This document shows, in pieces, positions 1 through 7,815 of a DNA stretch of 64,000 bases (within the stretch, counting starts at the first letter, position 1; each line of letters begins with the position of its first letter). Under the pieces are notes generated by a model, which made no database searches, was not told the origin of the DNA, and saw only the letters and a program-made list of their open reading frames with translations. The stretch is from the NCBI GenBank assembly GCA_036742455.1, contig DAINQU010000002.1:135902-199901 (forward strand), given 5' to 3'. This DNA is from CAIKZZ01 sp036742455. GTDB lineage: Bacteria > Pseudomonadota > Gammaproteobacteria > Steroidobacterales > Steroidobacteraceae. The translations under genes and the position numbers were made by a program.

Positions 1-420
1 CAGTTCCACACCGATGACGAGCGCGTTGCGGACGACGCCGGTCTTGATCATCGCCGTGCCGACCGAGAGCGCATACATAAAGCTGGTGCACGCCGTGTTG
101 ATGTCCATGGCGGCGGCCCGGGTGGCACCGATGCGTTGCTGGACCCCAGAGGCCGTGTTCGGAACCGCTTCGTCGTTGCTGACGCTGCCGTACAAGATGA
201 GATCAACGTCCGCTCCGGTCTTGCCGGCACAGGCGAGCGCGCGCTCGGCGGCGACGATCGCGAGTTCAACGCCCGGAACGTGCGAGATGCGACGTTCGAC
301 CATGCCGGTACGCGAGCGGATCCAGTCGTCGTCGGTCGCCAAAAAGGTCGACAAGTCGGCGTTGGTCAGGACGGCCGGCGGCAAGCATTTGCCCCAACCG
401 GTGATCGCAGCGTAGGTCAC
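1..420 (-). CDS. FabH-like 3-oxoacyl-ACP synthase III (5' part only)
   Basis: This is the N-terminal 140 codons of a thiolase-fold ketoacyl synthase of the FabH group; the rest lies beyond the left edge. FabH-type enzymes condense an acyl-CoA with malonyl-ACP, using an active-site cysteine. The cysteine is visible in the segment DINTACTSFMYAL at residue 111, very close to its position in E. coli FabH, and the N-terminal signature ITGWGKCLPP with DDWIRSRTGMVERR is typical of the family. The start is GTG at 420, chosen because AGGGAG sits six bases upstream; the ATG at 440 leads straight to a stop. It is divergent from the MocR gene. The His and Asn of the catalytic triad are not in view, so an OleA- or secondary-metabolite-type relative cannot be excluded. 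Confidence 0.85.
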   Translation of the reverse strand, partial: MTYAAITGWGKCLPPAVLTNADLSTFLATDDDWIRSRTGMVERRISHVPGVELAIVAAERALACAGKTGADVDLILYGSVSNDEAVPNTASGVQQRIGATRAAAMDINTACTSFMYALSVGTAMIKTGVVRNALVIGVEL

Positions 421-550
421 GGCAGACTCCCTATACACATCGGTGCCCGGATTCTGAACCGAAGCGCGCCGAATGGCACCCCCCGAGACAGGCCCCGGCG
501 CCGAGGGTGCTAAGATCGCGGCGTTACGCAGGTTTCGGACACCGCATGCC

Positions 551-2041
551 ATGAGTCGCCCCGACCGAGCCCCCCTGTGGGCGCAGCTGTTTCGGCTGGA
601 CCCGGAGGGGCCGCTGACGATTCAGGCCCAACTGCGCGCCCAGATCGTGGCGGCGATCGGCGCCGGAAGGTTGCCGGCCGAGGAGGCCATGCCCTCCAGT
701 CGCGAGTTGGCGCAGCACTTGGGCATCGCCCGAAACACCGTGGTCGGCGCCTACGCCCAGTTGGCCGACGATGGGTACTTGGAAGCGCGGCAGCGTCGTG
801 GCTACTTCATCAACCCGCTGGCCCTGACGGCGCGACCGGTGGCCACCGAGCCGGCACCGACCGCCACGGGCGTCGACTGGACGGAGCGGTTTCGTGTCCG
901 GCCGAGTGGCCAGCGCAACATCTCAAAGGTCGCCGATTGGGAGACCTATGAGTTCCCGTTCATCTACGGCCAGTTTGATCCGAGTCTCTTTCCGCTCGCC
1001 GATTGGCGCGCCTGTTGTCAGGAGGTCCTCGGCAAGGGCGGAGTGCGGACGTGGGCGCAGGATCTGTTTACGCGCGATGATCCGGCCCTCATCGAGGAGC
1101 TGCGCAACAAGGTGCTGCCGTTGCGCGGCGTGTGGGCGGCGGCCGACGAAATCATCGTCACGATCGGCGCGCAGCAGGCGTTGTATCTGCTCGCGGATTT
1201 GTTGGTCGATGCCGAAACCGAGGTGGGTCTTGAGAACCCAGGCTATCCGGATGCGCGCAATATCTTCTCGCTGCGCACCCAGCGCCTCCGGCCCCTGCCG
1301 GTGGACGCGCAAGGATTGAAGATCGGCGCGGCGCTCAAGCACTGCCGGTACGTCTACGTGACGCCGAGCCATCAGGCGCCGACGACGGTCACGATGCCGG
1401 TGGACCGACGGGTGGAGCTGTTGCGCCGTGCAGAGCGCGACGATTTTCTGATTATCGAGGACGATTACGAGACGGAGACCACCTTCTCGGGGCTGCCGAA
1501 TCCGGCGCTGAAGAGTCTGGATCGAGCCGGGCGGGTGATCTATGTCGGGAGCCTCTCGAAATCCTTCGCGCCGGGCATTCGGTTGGGCTACATCGTCGCG
1601 CCTCAACCGCTCATCGAAGAGTTGCGCGCGCTGCGCCGCTTGAACATTCGCCATCCGAGCGCGTTTACCCAGCGCAGCATTGCGCGCTTCGTGGCGTTAG
1701 GCCATTACGACTTGCTGAGCCGGCGACTCGTTGATGCGCACCGGGAGCGAGCCCGGATCCTCTCCGCGGCCGTCGCCGAGTTCGGGTTCCCGGCCGCGCA
1801 CGCGCCGGTCAACGGGGGATCCTCCGTCTGGTTTGAGGGACCGGAGTGGCTCGACGCGCGGGTGCTGGCCGATGCGGCCCGACACGAGGGCATCCTCATC
1901 GAGCCCGGTGACGTGCACTACATGGACGAGCATCCGCCGCTCAATCGGTTCCGACTGGGCTACACCTCGATCCCACGCAGCCGCATCCGCGAAGGCGTGC
2001 GGCGGCTGTCGCAGGTACTCGCCCGGCTGAATCCGCGCTAA
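551..2041 (+). CDS. MocR/PdxR-type GntR regulator with aminotransferase domain, TauR-like
   Basis: A 496-residue transcription factor with a GntR winged helix at about residues 20-88 (recognition segment SSRELAQHLGIARNTV) fused to a class-I aminotransferase-like domain from about 115 to the end. The PLP lysine is K337 in the segment VGSLSKSFAPG. MocR regulators sense an amine or PLP adduct. TauR of Rhodobacter, which activates taurine genes next to xsc, belongs to this family, and here the gene leads a block ending in xsc, so control of that block is the natural inference. The frame stays open upstream to 473, but ATG 551 gives the usual MocR N-terminus; no strong ribosome site separates the options. 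Divergent from the FabH-like gene. Confidence 0.85.
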   Translation: MSRPDRAPLWAQLFRLDPEGPLTIQAQLRAQIVAAIGAGRLPAEEAMPSSRELAQHLGIARNTVVGAYAQLADDGYLEARQRRGYFINPLALTARPVATEPAPTATGVDWTERFRVRPSGQRNISKVADWETYEFPFIYGQFDPSLFPLADWRACCQEVLGKGGVRTWAQDLFTRDDPALIEELRNKVLPLRGVWAAADEIIVTIGAQQALYLLADLLVDAETEVGLENPGYPDARNIFSLRTQRLRPLPVDAQGLKIGAALKHCRYVYVTPSHQAPTTVTMPVDRRVELLRRAERDDFLIIEDDYETETTFSGLPNPALKSLDRAGRVIYVGSLSKSFAPGIRLGYIVAPQPLIEELRALRRLNIRHPSAFTQRSIARFVALGHYDLLSRRLVDAHRERARILSAAVAEFGFPAAHAPVNGGSSVWFEGPEWLDARVLADAARHEGILIEPGDVHYMDEHPPLNRFRLGYTSIPRSRIREGVRRLSQVLARLNPR

Positions 2042-2096
2042 GACGACTGGACCCATCGCGGCGACGCGGCTGGTTCTATCGTCGGCGGAGGGGACT

Positions 2097-2121
2097 GCCT
2101 AGGATCAAGCCCATCCTAGGC
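2097..2121. terminator. Intergenic hairpin between the MocR gene and the SnoaL-fold gene
   Basis: Perfect 9-bp inverted repeat GCCTAGGAT / ATCCTAGGC with a 7-base loop, 30 bases before the next start. There is no T-run, so it may be a weak terminator, an mRNA processing hairpin or a palindromic operator for the operon that follows. Confidence 0.5.
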
Positions 2122-2150
2122 CGTCGCCTAATTAACGCGGATTCACCAGT

Positions 2151-2543
2151 ATGAGTAACGACCCGGTCTTCCAGTTCGAACTGATCACCCGTTTGTTCGA
2201 CGCCTTCAACCGTCACGATGCCGACGGCGTCGGCGCTTGCATGACCGATGACGTGGTCTTTGAGGCCGCCGTGGGCGCCGAAGTCTACGGCACGCGCACC
2301 GTCGGCCGTGCCGCCGTGGCGGCCGGATTTGCCAAAACCTTCGCGGACTTGCCCGACGTTCGTTGGGACGAGGTCACGAGCTATCCCGGCGCCGGCGACT
2401 ACGTCACCACCACCTGGGTGATGCGGGCCACGCGCCCGGATGGCATGCGTTTGGAAGTGGAAGGGGTCGACTTGTTCACCCTCCGCGACGGTCTGGTGTC
2501 GGTGAAGCGCGCGTTCCGTAAGGAGCGCCCTCTGCAGAAGTAA
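2151..2543 (+). CDS. SnoaL-like / NTF2-fold small protein
   Basis: A 130-residue protein with the size and pattern of the SnoaL/NTF2 alpha-beta barrel: an N-terminal helix with LITRLFDAFNRHDADGV, then CMTDDVVFEAAVG, a central YGTRTVGRAAVAAGFA and a C-terminal strand pair around EGVDLFTLRDGLV. Members are isomerases, cyclases or ligand-binding proteins, and the sequence does not identify the substrate. It ends four bases before the flavin oxidase gene, so the two are almost certainly co-transcribed and it probably serves the same substrate. No signal peptide, so cytoplasmic. Confidence 0.75.
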   Translation: MSNDPVFQFELITRLFDAFNRHDADGVGACMTDDVVFEAAVGAEVYGTRTVGRAAVAAGFAKTFADLPDVRWDEVTSYPGAGDYVTTTWVMRATRPDGMRLEVEGVDLFTLRDGLVSVKRAFRKERPLQK

Positions 2544-2547
2544 TCCC

Positions 2548-3930
2548 ATGAATACCGCAGCAATTTCCGCTTACGATCCGCTCTACGACCCTCTCAAGGA
2601 CGCCACGCCCGGGCACGGCCGTGAATACGCGCCCACCTACTGGGTCGACAGCGCGGGACCTGCGCCGGATGACGACGGCCCGATTCGCGGCAACGTGGAT
2701 GTGGAAGTGGCCGTCATCGGTTCGGGCTACACCGGCTTATCCGCCGCGTTGCACTTGGCACGCGATCACGGGATCGGTGCGGTGGTGCTCGAGGCTAATC
2801 GAACCGCCTTTGGCTGCAGCACCCGCAACGGCGGGCAAGGCCAGTTTGCGACCGGTCGCCTGAAGCGTTCCGGATGGATCGAGCGCTGGGGCGTCGATAT
2901 CGCCCGCGGAATGCACTCGGAATGCATGGAGGCCTTTGAGCTCTATCGGTCGCTCCTCAAAGAACCCTTGGTGCAACCGGACGCCGTCGATGGCGGGCAC
3001 ATCTACGCCGCGCATCGACCATGGGCCTTCGAGAAGATCAAGAAAGAGTCGGCGCTGCTGAACGAAGTGTTCAAGTATCCGTCGACGGTGCTCTCGGCCG
3101 AAGAGACCCGGGAACGGCACTTTTACGACCGGGAGTGCTGCGGTTCGCAATTCGAACCGGACGGCGTCGCGATCCACCCGGCGAAGTACGCGTTCGGCTT
3201 GGTGCGCCTCGCGCGCAGCCTCGGCGTCAAGATCCACCCGTCGAGCCCCGTACAGGGCTGGCGTCGCGAGGGCGACCGGTATGTCCTGACCACTCCGGGT
3301 GGGGACGTGCGCGCGCGGCGCGTGATCGTGGCGACGGCCGGTTATACGGCCCCGGGATTGCACAACCTGACGCGTCACCGTCTGTTTCCGATTCTGTCCA
3401 ACTCCATCGTGACGCGGCAGTTGACCGACGCCGAAATCGCCGACTGCGGCTTCAAGTCCGATGCGTTCTACACCGACACGCGGATCCTGCGGCACTACTA
3501 TCGCTTTATCCGCGGCGATCGACGCGTGCAGATCGGTAGCCGCAGCGCGATCACCGGTCGCGATGCCGCTAATGACAAGCATTTGGCGCGTCTGCGCGCC
3601 GCGCTGGGGCGGAAGTTCCCGGCCTTGGACGGTATCGAGTTGGATTACTCGTGGTGGGGCTGGGTCGATGTCGGCCACGACATGATGCCGCGTATTTTCC
3701 GTCCGGACCCGAACGAGCACATTTATTACTCGCTGGCCTATGGCGGCAACGGCGTGATGTACTCGGCGCAAGCAGGCCGCCGCGCGGCGGCCCTGTGTGC
3801 GGGTAAAGCCGTGCCTGCACTGCCGATTTTCCAGTCGGCACTGCCAACGGAAGGGCTGTTGACGCCGTTCCGTCGCCTCGGACAACAACTGCTGTATCTC
3901 TGGTATTTCACCAACGACGAGCGGCCGTGA
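2548..3930 (+). CDS. DAO-family FAD-dependent amine oxidase (PuuB/OrdL-like)
   Basis: A 460-residue flavoprotein of the D-amino-acid-oxidase superfamily. The FAD-binding Rossmann motif is VIGSGYTGLSAALHLA with G58, G60 and G63 and the ribose-binding E82, followed by the family hallmark STRNGGQGQ at residues 91-99. The C-terminal segment with LAYGGNGVMYS closes the FAD site. Relatives such as gamma-glutamylputrescine oxidase oxidise primary or secondary amines to aldehydes. It lies between the SnoaL gene and xsc, and no taurine:pyruvate aminotransferase or TauXY is present, so oxidation of taurine or N-methyltaurine to sulfoacetaldehyde, the Xsc substrate, is an attractive inference. An alternative is oxidation of another amine whose catabolism merely shares the locus. 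Confidence 0.85.
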   Translation: MNTAAISAYDPLYDPLKDATPGHGREYAPTYWVDSAGPAPDDDGPIRGNVDVEVAVIGSGYTGLSAALHLARDHGIGAVVLEANRTAFGCSTRNGGQGQFATGRLKRSGWIERWGVDIARGMHSECMEAFELYRSLLKEPLVQPDAVDGGHIYAAHRPWAFEKIKKESALLNEVFKYPSTVLSAEETRERHFYDRECCGSQFEPDGVAIHPAKYAFGLVRLARSLGVKIHPSSPVQGWRREGDRYVLTTPGGDVRARRVIVATAGYTAPGLHNLTRHRLFPILSNSIVTRQLTDAEIADCGFKSDAFYTDTRILRHYYRFIRGDRRVQIGSRSAITGRDAANDKHLARLRAALGRKFPALDGIELDYSWWGWVDVGHDMMPRIFRPDPNEHIYYSLAYGGNGVMYSAQAGRRAAALCAGKAVPALPIFQSALPTEGLLTPFRRLGQQLLYLWYFTNDERP

Positions 3931-3951
3931 TCGCACGTGACCCACGTGCGA
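3931..3951. terminator. Hairpin between flavin oxidase and xsc
   Basis: Perfect 9-bp inverted repeat TCGCACGTG / CACGTGCGA with a 3-base loop, beginning right after the oxidase stop codon. No T-run follows. It is more likely an mRNA-stabilising or attenuating element than a full terminator, since xsc follows on the same strand. Confidence 0.5.
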
Positions 3952-3991
3952 CTCGGTTCGGAAACGACTTGCCTGGCAAGGGGGAATTGAT

Positions 3992-5767
3992 ATGAAGATG
4001 ACGACTGAAGAAGCTTTCGTGAAGGTCTTGCAACGCCACGGCATTGAACATGCCTTCGGCATCATCGGGTCGGCGTTTATGCCGATTTCGGATTTGTTCC
4101 CGAAAGCCGGTATCACGTTCTGGGACGTTGCCCACGAAACCAACGGCGGCATGATCTGCGACGGCTACACCCGTACCACCGGCAAGATCGCGATGGCGAT
4201 TGCGCAGAACGGGCCTGGCATCACGGGATTCGTGACCGCGATCAAGACCGCTTACTGGAATCACACGCCGATGCTGCTGGTCACGCCGCAGGCGGCCAAC
4301 AAGACCATCGGTCAAGGCGGCTTCCAGGAAGTCGAGCAGATGGCGTTGTTCCGCGACATGGTGTGCTACCAGGAAGAAGTGCGCGATGCCTCGCGCATTC
4401 CCGAGGTCCTGAACCGGGTCATCTGCAAGGCAAAGCGCCTGTCGGGTCCGGCACAGATCAACGTGCCGCGTGATTTCTTCACGCAGGTCATCGACGTCAA
4501 TCTGCCGGACGTCATCGAGTTCGAACGTCCCCAAGGCGGTGCGAAGGCGATCGCCGAAGCGGCACAGTTGCTGTCCAACGCCAAGAACCCGGTCATTCTG
4601 TCGGGCGCCGGCGTGGTGCTCGGCAACGCGATTCCGGACGTCGTGGCGCTCGCCGAGCGCTTGGACGCGGCGGTGTGCAACAACTATCAGCACAACGATT
4701 CCTTCCCGGGTAGCCACCCGCTGGCGGTGGGGCCGCTCGGCTACAACGGCTCGAAGGCTGCGATGCGCCTGATTTCGGAAGCGGACGTCGTGCTCGCGCT
4801 CGGCACCCGCTTGAATCCGTTCTCGACCTTGCCGTGTTACGGCCTCGATTACTGGCCGAAGAACGCGAAGGTGATTCAGGTCGACATCAACCCCGACCGT
4901 ATCGGCCTGACGAAGCCTGTGGCGGTGGCCATCTGTGGCGACTCCAAGCTCGTCGCACGCCAGCTGTTGGCGCAATTGGCGCCGGGCTCGGGCGATGCGG
5001 GTCGCGCCGAGCGTCGCGCCGGCATTGCCGCCGAAAAGGCGAAGTGGGCGGCGGAGTTGGCCAGCCTCGATCACGAGCAGGATGACCCGGGTACGGTGTG
5101 GAATGCCGAGTGCCGCGAGCGCGAGCCGAACCACATGGCGCCGCGTCAGGCGTGGCGCGCCATCATCGAGGGCTTGCCCAAGGACGCGATCATCTCCTCG
5201 GATATCGGCAACAACTGCGCGATCGGTAACGCGTATCCGACGTTCGAGAAGGGCCGCAAGTATCTCGCACCCGGCCTGTTCGGCCCGTGCGGTTACGGCT
5301 TCCCGTCGATCATCGGCGCAAAGATCGGCAACCCGGACGTGCCGGTCGTCGGCTTTGCCGGTGACGGTGCCTTTGGTATTTCGATGAACGAAATGACCTC
5401 GGTCGGTCGCGACGAGTGGCCGGCAGTCACGATGGTCATCTTCCGCAACTACCAGTGGGGCGCCGAAAAGCGCAATTCGATCCTCTGGTACGACAACAAC
5501 TTCGTCGGTACCGAATTGGACCCGAATTTGTCCTACGCCCGCGTGGCCGAGGGCTGTGGGCACAAGGGTGTGTTGGCGCGTACACCGGCCGAAGTCACGG
5601 CGGCGATCCGTACCGCCTGTGCCGAGCAGCAACAGGGCATCACGACGTTCATCGAAGTCCTGTTGAACCAGGAACTCGGTGAGCCGTTCCGCCGCGATGC
5701 GATGAAGAAGCCGGTCGTCGTTGCGGGCATTAGCCGGGACGACATGCGGACGCAGATCGTCGAGTGA
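3992..5767 (+). CDS. xsc: Sulfoacetaldehyde acetyltransferase
   Basis: Xsc converts sulfoacetaldehyde and phosphate to acetyl phosphate and sulfite, the desulfonation step of taurine and isethionate breakdown. The 591-residue length fits the family. It is a thiamine-diphosphate enzyme: the cofactor-activating glutamate is E49 in AHETNGGM, and the diphosphate-binding motif begins with GDG at 457-459 and ends near NYQWG. The N-terminal MTTEEAFVKVLQRHGIEHAFG and the segment AIAQNGPGITGFVTAIKTAY are characteristic of Xsc rather than of acetolactate synthase. A strong ribosome site, AAGGGGGAA, precedes ATG 3992. Upstream is a flavin oxidase and downstream a YeiH-type exporter. No phosphotransacetylase gene is in the window, so acetyl phosphate must be handled elsewhere. 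Confidence 0.95.
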   Translation: MKMTTEEAFVKVLQRHGIEHAFGIIGSAFMPISDLFPKAGITFWDVAHETNGGMICDGYTRTTGKIAMAIAQNGPGITGFVTAIKTAYWNHTPMLLVTPQAANKTIGQGGFQEVEQMALFRDMVCYQEEVRDASRIPEVLNRVICKAKRLSGPAQINVPRDFFTQVIDVNLPDVIEFERPQGGAKAIAEAAQLLSNAKNPVILSGAGVVLGNAIPDVVALAERLDAAVCNNYQHNDSFPGSHPLAVGPLGYNGSKAAMRLISEADVVLALGTRLNPFSTLPCYGLDYWPKNAKVIQVDINPDRIGLTKPVAVAICGDSKLVARQLLAQLAPGSGDAGRAERRAGIAAEKAKWAAELASLDHEQDDPGTVWNAECREREPNHMAPRQAWRAIIEGLPKDAIISSDIGNNCAIGNAYPTFEKGRKYLAPGLFGPCGYGFPSIIGAKIGNPDVPVVGFAGDGAFGISMNEMTSVGRDEWPAVTMVIFRNYQWGAEKRNSILWYDNNFVGTELDPNLSYARVAEGCGHKGVLARTPAEVTAAIRTACAEQQQGITTFIEVLLNQELGEPFRRDAMKKPVVVAGISRDDMRTQIVE

Positions 5768-5777
5768 TCGGAGCGGG

Positions 5778-5802
5778 GGAGGCGCGACCGTGTCGCGCCT
5801 CC
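5778..5802. terminator. Hairpin between xsc and the YeiH-type exporter
   Basis: Perfect 11-bp inverted repeat GGAGGCGCGAC / GTCGCGCCTCC with a 3-base loop, 11 bases after the xsc stop. Without a T-tract it may attenuate read-through into the exporter gene or stabilise the xsc mRNA end. Confidence 0.6.
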
Positions 5803-5835
5803 TCACCGCCGCGTCGATAACGAGGGGGACGTCGT

Positions 5836-6891
5836 TTGAAAATCAATCAGCTGCTGCCGGGCCTTGCGCTCGCAGCGACCGTGGCCGCGCTGTCGAAATG
5901 GGTGGCAACGGTCCCCTGGATGCAGGCACACGCCTTCAGTCCGCTGACCATCGCGATCGTTCTCGGAATGTTCGCCGGCAATACGTTTTATCCGAAGATC
6001 GCCGCGACTGCGGGCGCCGGCATCGGCTTTTCGCGTCAGACCATCCTGCGCACGGGTGTCGTGCTGTATGGCTTTCGCCTCTCGCTGCAACAAGTGATGA
6101 GCGTGGGTTGGGTGGGCGTGCTGATCGACGCGTGTATCGTCGTCTCCACCGTCGTCATCGCCTATCAGGTCGGTACGCGGCTCCTCAAGATGGATAAGAC
6201 CTCGGCGCTACTGGTGGGGTCGGGCAGTGCCATTTGCGGCGCGGCGGCCGTGCTGGCCACGGAGCCGGTTGTCCGCGGCAAAGCGGAACAGGTCAGCGTC
6301 GCCGTGGCGGGCGTCGTCATTTTCGGCACGATCTCGATGTTCCTGTATCCGGTGCTCTACACGATCGATGCGGTGCGCGACTTCATACCCGCGGGACCGC
6401 ACGGCTTTGGCATCTACATCGGTTCGACCGTGCATGAAGTGGCCCAAGTGGTCGCTGCGGGGCGCCAAGTGGGCGTCGACGCCGCGGATCCGGCGCTCAT
6501 TGCCAAGATGACGCGCGTGTTCATGATGGCCCCGTTCCTCGTCGGACTCGCGCTGTGGATGCGCGGTGACGGCGCCGCGGACGGTGCGACGGTGTCGGTA
6601 CGCCAGGCCCTTGCTGCCGTGCCGGTGTTCGCCTTTTACTTTGTCGGTGCGGTGGCCCTGAACTCGTTGAACACGGCGATGGGATGGTTCTCCGCCAGTG
6701 TCGTCGACGGCTTATTCAATTTGGCCGTCTTTCTGCTGTCGATGGCGATGGCGGCGCTCGGGATGTCGACGCACTTTGGCACCCTACGACGGGCCGGCGG
6801 CAAGCCGTTGGTACTCACCGGCATTTTATTTGTTTGGCTGGTGGTGGGCGGAGCGTTGCTCAACCACTACGCGATGGGCCTGCTCGGTTGA
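5836..6891 (+). CDS. YeiH/UPF0324-family putative sulfate exporter
   Basis: A 351-residue inner-membrane protein with about ten hydrophobic segments and the conserved family elements GMFAGNTFYP, LRTGVVLYGFRLS, VGSGSAICGAAAV and STVHEVAQVVAAG. The family (Cons_hypoth698) has no firmly proven substrate, but it recurs beside sulfonate-degradation genes, where export of sulfate or sulfite is proposed. That fits the location here, 68 bases after xsc. The start is TTG 5836, supported by the ribosome site GAGGGGGAC immediately upstream; no in-frame ATG gives a better N-terminus. The transport direction is inferred from context only. Confidence 0.85.
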   Translation: MKINQLLPGLALAATVAALSKWVATVPWMQAHAFSPLTIAIVLGMFAGNTFYPKIAATAGAGIGFSRQTILRTGVVLYGFRLSLQQVMSVGWVGVLIDACIVVSTVVIAYQVGTRLLKMDKTSALLVGSGSAICGAAAVLATEPVVRGKAEQVSVAVAGVVIFGTISMFLYPVLYTIDAVRDFIPAGPHGFGIYIGSTVHEVAQVVAAGRQVGVDAADPALIAKMTRVFMMAPFLVGLALWMRGDGAADGATVSVRQALAAVPVFAFYFVGAVALNSLNTAMGWFSASVVDGLFNLAVFLLSMAMAALGMSTHFGTLRRAGGKPLVLTGILFVWLVVGGALLNHYAMGLLG

Positions 6892-7056
6892 ACCGAAGCG
6901 CAGTCGGACCGTGCGGATGACGTCCGTGGGGTGTGCGGCGTACGACGGCCGGTACGGCGTCTCTTGCGGCGACATCGGCAGGGCGTGTCTCGCGTCGCCG
7001 CGCCTCAGCCCGACGGCGCCGTGAGCGGGCGACGGCCGACCGCTCGTCGAGTGACC

Positions 7057-7686
7057 TTACGGCAGCGGGTCGCGTGCCAACACCGCGACATCGGCCGGCG
7101 ACCGCCCGTCGGCGCTGAGCCCGCGACGCAGTCCGTCGCGATCCTCTTTCGATCGATTTTGGCTGGCCTTGAACTTGCCGACCATCGAGGTGACGTCGAT
7201 CGTGAAGCCGACGATCGCCGCCAGCATCCCATCGATGTAGTCGGCCGGCGCATCGGTCACCGCCCACGGGTGGGCGCGCGTCGATTCGTGTCGGTCCGTC
7301 AGGCGGGTGACGATCGCAAGCAGCGACTCGCGATCACGTTGCCAGTGCATCGTGCCGCGCACGTGCACCGCCTCGTAATTCCACGTCGGCACGGCTTTGC
7401 CGTGCTCGGCCTTCGACGGGTAATGCTGCGGAGTAACGTAGGCGTCGACCGCCCGGAACACGGACAAGACCTCCGTCCCGTCGGCGACGTGGCGGTGCAT
7501 GGGGTTCGCTCGGGCGATGTGGCCGCGCAACTGCCAGCGACCCTCGTGTTCGGCGAGTTCCACCGGAATGTGATCGGCGGTCGGCACGCCGTCGGCGAGC
7601 GTGATGAGCACCGCGAGCGGGTGTTGGTGGATCACCGCACTCAGCAGCGTCGGATCGTCTACGCGGAAATGGGGAGGTAAGTACAT
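7057..7686 (-). CDS. PaiB-family FMN-binding protein
   Basis: A 209-residue member of the PaiB family, split-barrel flavin-binding proteins first described as regulators of sporulation and protease genes in Bacillus. Family signatures are the N-terminal MYLPPHFRVDD, the central VTPQHYPSK and VPTWNYEAVHVRG, and the C-terminal block with VGFTIDVTSMVGKFKASQNR. It is transcribed away from the amino-acid permease, with 129 bases between the starts. Its role in proteobacteria is not established; it may be a detoxifying flavoprotein rather than a DNA-binding regulator, as no helix-turn-helix is visible. Confidence 0.88.
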   Translation of the reverse strand: MYLPPHFRVDDPTLLSAVIHQHPLAVLITLADGVPTADHIPVELAEHEGRWQLRGHIARANPMHRHVADGTEVLSVFRAVDAYVTPQHYPSKAEHGKAVPTWNYEAVHVRGTMHWQRDRESLLAIVTRLTDRHESTRAHPWAVTDAPADYIDGMLAAIVGFTIDVTSMVGKFKASQNRSKEDRDGLRRGLSADGRSPADVAVLARDPLP

Positions 7687-7815
7687 GGGCCATCACCGTT
7701 TGATCGGGAATCTGCACGCACGATGCCCGCAGGTGGGCCTCGTGTACAGGATATTTACTTTACTACACGACCGGGACAGGCAATGCTGCCGGCACAAAAG
7801 GAGGGGTCACGCGTC

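Noticed and set aside
2046..2056. TauR direct-repeat operator (CTGGAC) upstream of the sulfonate genes
   Set aside because: Only one partial copy was seen; the described Rhodobacter site needs direct repeats.
3908..5806. 632-codon open frame antisense to xsc
   Set aside because: Low-complexity Arg/His/Val-rich translation without family features, fully shadowing xsc, a common effect of high GC content.
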